The position numbers and the translations under genes were made by a program. This document shows, in pieces, positions 4,442-7,878 of a stretch of 7,878 nucleotides of DNA (position 1 is its first letter; each line of letters opens with the position of its first letter). The stretch comes from an uncultured Actinomycetes bacterium (lineage in GTDB: Bacteria > Actinomycetota > Thermoleophilia > Solirubrobacterales > 70-9): positions 1-7,878 of the forward strand of contig CAMLHB010000106.1 of NCBI GenBank assembly GCA_946479725.1, in the 5' to 3' direction. The notes beneath the pieces are model-generated. The model ran no database searches. It was given only the letters and a program-made list of their open reading frames with translations, and was not told the DNA's origin.

Positions 4442-6595
4442 ATGACCCGCCGCCTCTCCCGCCTCGCCGATGTCGCCTACCGCCACCGCGGACGCATGGT
4501 CCTCGCCTGGATCGTCTCCGCGGTTGTGATCATCGGCCTCGGCTCCGCCCTCGCCGGCGAGTACGAAGCCGACTACAACACCCCCGGCTCCGAGTCCAAG
4601 GCGGCCAGCGACCTCACCGAACGCGCCTTCGGCGGCTACTCCGGGCAGGAAATCTACGTCGTCTGGAAGGACCCGAAGGGCGCTGACAGCGCCGCCGCCA
4701 AGCAGCGGATGCAGGCCTTCTTCTCGGAAGCCGAAGAAGTTGAGCACGTCGGCAGGGCGGCGGCGGTCCGGGTCTCCGAAGACGGCAAGGTGGCCACCAC
4801 CACCCTCCCCCTCAACGTCCCCGGCTGGGAGATCAAGAAGGAGCAGGGCGAACAGCTGATCGACGCCGCCGAAGCCAACAGCGGCGGCGGCCTGGAGATC
4901 AAGCTAGGCGGCGAACCGATCCTGATCGCCCAGGAATCGACCAGCCCCGAGGGGATCGGCTTCCTCGCCGCAGCGATCGTGCTGCTGATCGCCTTCGGCT
5001 CCCTCGTCGCCGCCGGCCTGCCGCTGGCGATCGCTCTGATCGGCCTCGGCATCTCCTCCGCCGGTCTGATCGTTCTCCTCGCCAACGTGATCGACGTCCC
5101 CAACTGGACGACCGCCGTCTCCGGCCTGATCGGGATCGGCGTCGGAATCGACTACGCGCTGCTCGTCCTCACCCGCTTCCGCACCTCGCTGAAGGCCGGC
5201 AACGACCGCCACGACGCCGTTGTCGAGGCGGTCACCACCGCCGGCCGCAGCGTCCTGATCGCCGGCAGCACCGTGGTGATCGCGATCCTCGGCCTCTTCC
5301 TCACCGCCCTGCCCTACATGTACGGGGTGGCGATCTCGGCCTCGCTGGCGGTGCTGGTGGTGATGCTGGCCTCGATCACCCTGCTGCCGGCGCTGCTCGC
5401 CTACCTCGGGCCGAACGTCGATCGCCTGCGGTTGCCGATCCTCGGCCGGCGTCTCGACAAGGTCGAAGAAGACGGCAACTCCCCCGCCGCCCGCTGGAGC
5501 CACGCCGTCCAGCGGCGGCCCTGGACGGCGGCGATCGTCGCCGTCGCGATCCTGCTGGCGCTGGCGGCGCCGGCGCTGGGGATGCGGCTCGGCTTCCCCG
5601 ACGCCGGCAACGACAAGAAGGGGACGATGACGCGCGAAGCCTACGACCTGATCAGCGACGGCTTCGGCCCCGGTACCAACGGTCCGCTGGTGATCGCGGT
5701 CGAAATCCCCGACCCCGCCGAAAAGGCCGACGTGCAGAAGCTGGCCGGCGCGCTGCGCGCCGAATCCGGCGTCGCCTACGTGCCGGCGCCGAAGTTCAAC
5801 GGCGACGACAGCGCCGCGATCCTCACCGTCGTCCCCACCACCTCTCCACAGGAAGAGGCGACCTCGGAACTGGTCCGCCACCTGCGCGACGAGACGATTC
5901 CGACCGCCCTCTCGGGCAGCGGCGTCACCGCCCTGGTCGGCGGGGTCAACGCGGCGCTCGAGGACCAGAGCGAATACATCACCGGCCGCATGCCGATCTT
6001 CATCATCGGCGTCCTCGGGCTCTCCTTCCTGCTGCTCCTGCTCGCCTTCCACTCGCCGCTGATCTCGCTCAAGGCGGGGATCATGAACCTGCTCTCCGTC
6101 AGCGCCGCCTACGGCGTCATGACCCTGGTCTCGCAGGGCGGCGCGGTCGGCGAACTGATCGGGATCGACCACGAAGTGCCGATCGCCCCGTTCATGCCGG
6201 TGATGATGTTCGCGATCCTCTTCGGGCTCTCGATGGACTACGAGGTCTTCCTGATCTCGCGGATTCGCGAGGAGTACCTGAAGGACCGCGACACCCGCCG
6301 CGCGGTCGCCGACGGGCTGGCGAAGACGGCGCGGGTGATCACCGCGGCGGCGGCGATCATGATCGTCGTCTTCCTCGCCTTCGTCGCCTCGCCCGAAGTC
6401 TTCCTCAAGCTCTTCGGGATCGGCCTCGCCTCGGCGATCTTCCTCGACGCCACGCTGGTGCGGATGGTCCTGGTGCCGGCGGTGATGCAGCTGCTGGGCG
6501 AGAAAAACTGGTGGATCCCCGACTGGCTGGAGCGGGTCCTCCCCCGGATGGAGGTCGAGGCGGCGGCGCCGGTGGCGACCGAAGGCAGCTCCTGA
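4442..6595 (+). CDS. MMPL-family (RND superfamily) membrane exporter
   Basis: The 717-residue protein has the duplicated RND layout: one transmembrane helix (about 19-39), a large extracytoplasmic loop (40-170), a helix bundle (171-323), a helix near 361-383, a second loop (384-517), and a second bundle (518-688). Each half carries the GxxxDY proton-relay signature of MMPL proteins: GVGIDYALL with D237-Y238 and GLSMDYEVF with D599-Y600. This supports proton-driven transport. Length suits the ordinary actinobacterial and Bacillus YdfJ/YdgH-like MMPL proteins. The extra C-terminal or coiled domains of the large mycobacterial MmpL lipid exporters are absent. Family members export lipids, hydrophobic metabolites or drugs across the inner membrane; the substrate here is unknown. 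The ATG has a strong Shine-Dalgarno. The gene is divergent from marR, an arrangement typical of ligand-induced efflux pumps, so repression by that MarR is likely. The methyltransferase gene follows after 63 nt, with its own plausible promoter. Confidence 0.93.
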   Translation: MTRRLSRLADVAYRHRGRMVLAWIVSAVVIIGLGSALAGEYEADYNTPGSESKAASDLTERAFGGYSGQEIYVVWKDPKGADSAAAKQRMQAFFSEAEEVEHVGRAAAVRVSEDGKVATTTLPLNVPGWEIKKEQGEQLIDAAEANSGGGLEIKLGGEPILIAQESTSPEGIGFLAAAIVLLIAFGSLVAAGLPLAIALIGLGISSAGLIVLLANVIDVPNWTTAVSGLIGIGVGIDYALLVLTRFRTSLKAGNDRHDAVVEAVTTAGRSVLIAGSTVVIAILGLFLTALPYMYGVAISASLAVLVVMLASITLLPALLAYLGPNVDRLRLPILGRRLDKVEEDGNSPAARWSHAVQRRPWTAAIVAVAILLALAAPALGMRLGFPDAGNDKKGTMTREAYDLISDGFGPGTNGPLVIAVEIPDPAEKADVQKLAGALRAESGVAYVPAPKFNGDDSAAILTVVPTTSPQEEATSELVRHLRDETIPTALSGSGVTALVGGVNAALEDQSEYITGRMPIFIIGVLGLSFLLLLLAFHSPLISLKAGIMNLLSVSAAYGVMTLVSQGGAVGELIGIDHEVPIAPFMPVMMFAILFGLSMDYEVFLISRIREEYLKDRDTRRAVADGLAKTARVITAAAAIMIVVFLAFVASPEVFLKLFGIGLASAIFLDATLVRMVLVPAVMQLLGEKNWWIPDWLERVLPRMEVEAAAPVATEGSS

Positions 6596-6597
6596 GG

Positions 6598-6626
6598 TTG
6601 ATCGCGCCGCCCGCCTGACGTAGAAA
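6598..6626 (+). promoter_or_regulatory. Possible promoter of the methyltransferase gene
   Basis: TTGATC (6598-6603) and TAGAAA (6621-6626) are separated by exactly 17 nt, each matching four of six sigma-70-type consensus positions. They lie directly after the MMPL stop codon and 32 nt before the methyltransferase start. This suggests the methyltransferase can be transcribed independently of the exporter, although read-through is also possible because no terminator hairpin is seen in the 63-nt gap. Confidence 0.45.
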
Positions 6627-6645
6627 AGGATCACCAACCGATCCA

Positions 6646-6652
6646 AGAGGAG
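6646..6652 (+). promoter_or_regulatory. Shine-Dalgarno of the methyltransferase gene
   Basis: AGAGGAG lies 6 nt before the GTG at 6659 and is the reason for choosing that start. Confidence 0.7.
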
Positions 6653-6658
6653 ACCGAA

Positions 6659-7489
6659 GTGAGCAACGACACCCAAGGTCCGCCGCCGGGGCTGCGAGAG
6701 AAACACCGGGCGATGTGGGCATCCGGCGACTACCCATCGATGGTCGAGACCTTCCTCACCCCGCTCGGCCCGCACCTGGTCGAGGCCTGCGGAATCGGCC
6801 CCGGCCAGCGCGTCCTCGACGTCGCCGCCGGCACCGGCAACGCCGCGATCGTCGCCGCCCAGGCCGGCGCCGAGGTCGTCGCCAGCGACCTCACCCCGGA
6901 GCTCTTCGAGGCCGGCCGCGCTCGCGCCGAGGCGGCCGGGGTCGAGCTGGAGTGGGTCGAGGCCGACGCCCACGACCTCCCCTTCGAGGACGACAGCTTC
7001 GACGTCGTCATCTCGGCGATCGGGGTGATGTTCGCCCCGTTCCACCAGAAGGCGGCTGACGAGCTGGTCCGAGTCTGCAAGCCCGGCGGCAAGATCGGCC
7101 TCCTCAGCTGGACCCCGGAGGGGATGATCGGCGGCCTCTTTCGCGAGATGGGCAAGTTCATGCCGCCCCCTCCGGAGGGCGCCCAGCCGCCGCCGCTGTG
7201 GGGTGGCGAGGACCACCAGCGCGGCCTCTTCGGCGACCGCGTTGAGCTGGAGACGGTCGAGAAAGCCGTCCTCGAGGTGACCGCCTTCGATCGCCCGGAC
7301 GACTACGGCGAGCACTTCAAGCAGCGCTACGGCCCGACGATCGCCGCCCGCGCCAACGCCGAGAAAGAGGGCCGCGCCGAGGAGTTCGACCAGGTCCTCA
7401 GCGACTTCTGCACCGAGTGGAACCGCGGCAACGACGAAGACGCCCTCTTCCACATGGAGTACCTGCTGACGGTGGGGCGGAAGGCGTAG
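6659..7489 (+). CDS. Class I SAM-dependent methyltransferase
   Basis: The 276-residue protein starts at GTG 6659 after a good Shine-Dalgarno. It shows a methyltransferase type-11 (UbiE-like) Rossmann domain: motif I VLDVAAGTGNAAI (residues 52-64) for SAM binding, an acidic residue ending strand 2 in VVASDLTPE (D77), DAHDLPFEDDSFDVV (103-117) covering the adenine-contacting region and strand 4, and KPGGKIGLLSW (141-151). The N-terminal helices and the less conserved C-terminal region (about 160-265) would form the substrate lid. No membrane segment or signal is present, so it should act in the cytoplasm. The substrate cannot be assigned; relatives methylate small molecules, quinones or lipids. 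It follows the MMPL exporter on the same strand, which could mean that it modifies the exporter's substrate, but the apparent separate promoter weakens that idea. It ends just before a long hairpin that should stop transcription. Confidence 0.88.
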   Translation: MSNDTQGPPPGLREKHRAMWASGDYPSMVETFLTPLGPHLVEACGIGPGQRVLDVAAGTGNAAIVAAQAGAEVVASDLTPELFEAGRARAEAAGVELEWVEADAHDLPFEDDSFDVVISAIGVMFAPFHQKAADELVRVCKPGGKIGLLSWTPEGMIGGLFREMGKFMPPPPEGAQPPPLWGGEDHQRGLFGDRVELETVEKAVLEVTAFDRPDDYGEHFKQRYGPTIAARANAEKEGRAEEFDQVLSDFCTEWNRGNDEDALFHMEYLLTVGRKA

Positions 7490-7503
7490 TCCGAACATCA
7501 GAC

Positions 7504-7562
7504 AAGAACCTCAGTGCGGAGTTCGACACCTATATGGTGCTCAACTCCGCACTGATCTTCTT
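7504..7562. terminator. Long hairpin, likely bidirectional terminator
   Basis: Perfect 13-bp arms TCAGTGCGGAGTT (7511-7523) and AACTCCGCACTGA (7543-7555) are extended outwards by AAGAA (7504-7508) and TTCTT (7558-7562) across a 2x2 mismatch. Inside, CACC (7527-7530) and GGTG (7536-7539) close a TATAT loop. It lies between the stop codons of the convergent methyltransferase and copper-ATPase genes. The A-rich left flank and T-rich right flank are the normal form of a terminator serving both strands, although the T-tract is short. Confidence 0.75.
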
Positions 7563-7570
7563 AAGCGTCG

Positions 7571-7878
7571 CTAGCGCCGCGGAGTGAAACCCCGCAGGCG
7601 CAGCGAGTTCGTCACCACGAAGATGCTGGAGAAGGCCATCGCGGCGGCGGCGATGATGGGGTTGAGGAAGCCGGCGGCGGCGAGGGGCAGAGCGGCGACG
7701 TTGTAGGCGAAGGCCCAGAAGAGATTGCCCTTGATCGTCGTCAGGGTGCGGCGGGAGAGGCGGATGCCGTCGCCGATCGCGCGAGGGTCGCCGGAGACGA
7801 GGGTTATGTCGGAGGCCTCGATCGCGACGTCGGTGCCGGTGCCGATCGCCAGCCCGAGGTCGGCCTGGGCGAGCGCCG
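7571..7878 (-). CDS. copA: Cu(I)-type P1B ATPase, C-terminal end (partial)
   Basis: The last 101 residues are visible on the minus strand, ending at TAG 7571-7573; the rest lies beyond the right edge. The fragment begins [20 protein letters not shown], which in this family follows directly after the GDGxNDxP hinge motif of the ATP-binding domain. It continues through the last two transmembrane helices. They carry YN (in FAYNVAALP) and M-x2-SS (in [11 protein letters not shown]), the metal-binding signature of the P1B-1 group that exports Cu+ or Ag+ from the cytoplasm. The protein ends with a short basic tail, [10 protein letters not shown]. The N-terminal metal-binding domain, phosphorylation site and CPC motif cannot be checked here. 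The copA symbol rests on this signature and is a family-level name. Confidence 0.85.
   Translation of the reverse strand, partial: ALAQADLGLAIGTGTDVAIEASDITLVSGDPRAIGDGIRLSRRTLTTIKGNLFWAFAYNVAALPLAAAGFLNPIIAAAAMAFSSIFVVTNSLRLRGFTPRR

Noticed and set aside
4904..7498. An 864-codon open frame on the minus strand, antisense to the exporter and methyltransferase genes
   Set aside because: Its product is dominated by Asp, Glu, Arg, Gln, His and Gly in low-complexity runs with no recognisable domain. It runs opposite two clearly real genes with full motifs and ribosome binding sites. Long stop-free antisense frames are expected at this GC content.

Overview
The window is a GC-rich (very roughly two-thirds or more G+C), gene-dense bacterial segment. 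Heavy use of C/G-ending codons, GTG starts, Sec-exported calcium-binding repeat proteins and the gene complement suggest a high-GC actinobacterium, possibly of the Thermoleophilia/Solirubrobacterales type. That placement is an inference from style, not from a marker gene. No mobile element, tRNA, rRNA or CRISPR array is visible.

Layout. Positions 1-125 hold the 3' end of a pyridoxamine 5'-phosphate oxidase gene on the + strand. It ends at an 18-bp perfect palindrome facing four consecutive minus-strand genes. Read in their own direction, from about 4350 down to 173, these are: a MarR-family regulator, a secreted RTX-like calcium-binding repeat protein (37 nt after the regulator's stop), a coiled-coil M23 peptidoglycan hydrolase, and a membrane di-iron fatty-acid hydroxylase/sterol-desaturase family protein. 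Hairpins sit in the gaps after the RTX-like gene and after the M23 gene. Divergent from marR is an MMPL/RND-family exporter (4442-6595). Next comes a class I SAM-dependent methyltransferase (6659-7489) with its own plausible promoter. A long hairpin at 7504-7562 separates it from the convergent 3' end of a Cu(I)-type P1B ATPase (7571-7878, cut by the window edge).

How the genes may work together. The strongest functional unit is the divergent marR/MMPL pair. Its 91-bp spacer is AT-rich and contains a 25-bp imperfect dyad (4385-4409) that could be the MarR operator controlling both genes. The RTX-like protein, M23 hydrolase and lipid hydroxylase all act in or outside the envelope, so the central block reads as a cell-envelope neighbourhood. 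Only marR and the RTX-like gene are spaced closely enough to suggest co-transcription. I found no convincing evidence of a wholly new system. The most unusual items are the marR-RTX linkage, a recurring ten-residue variant of the calcium-binding repeat, and several strong unexplained intergenic inverted repeats.
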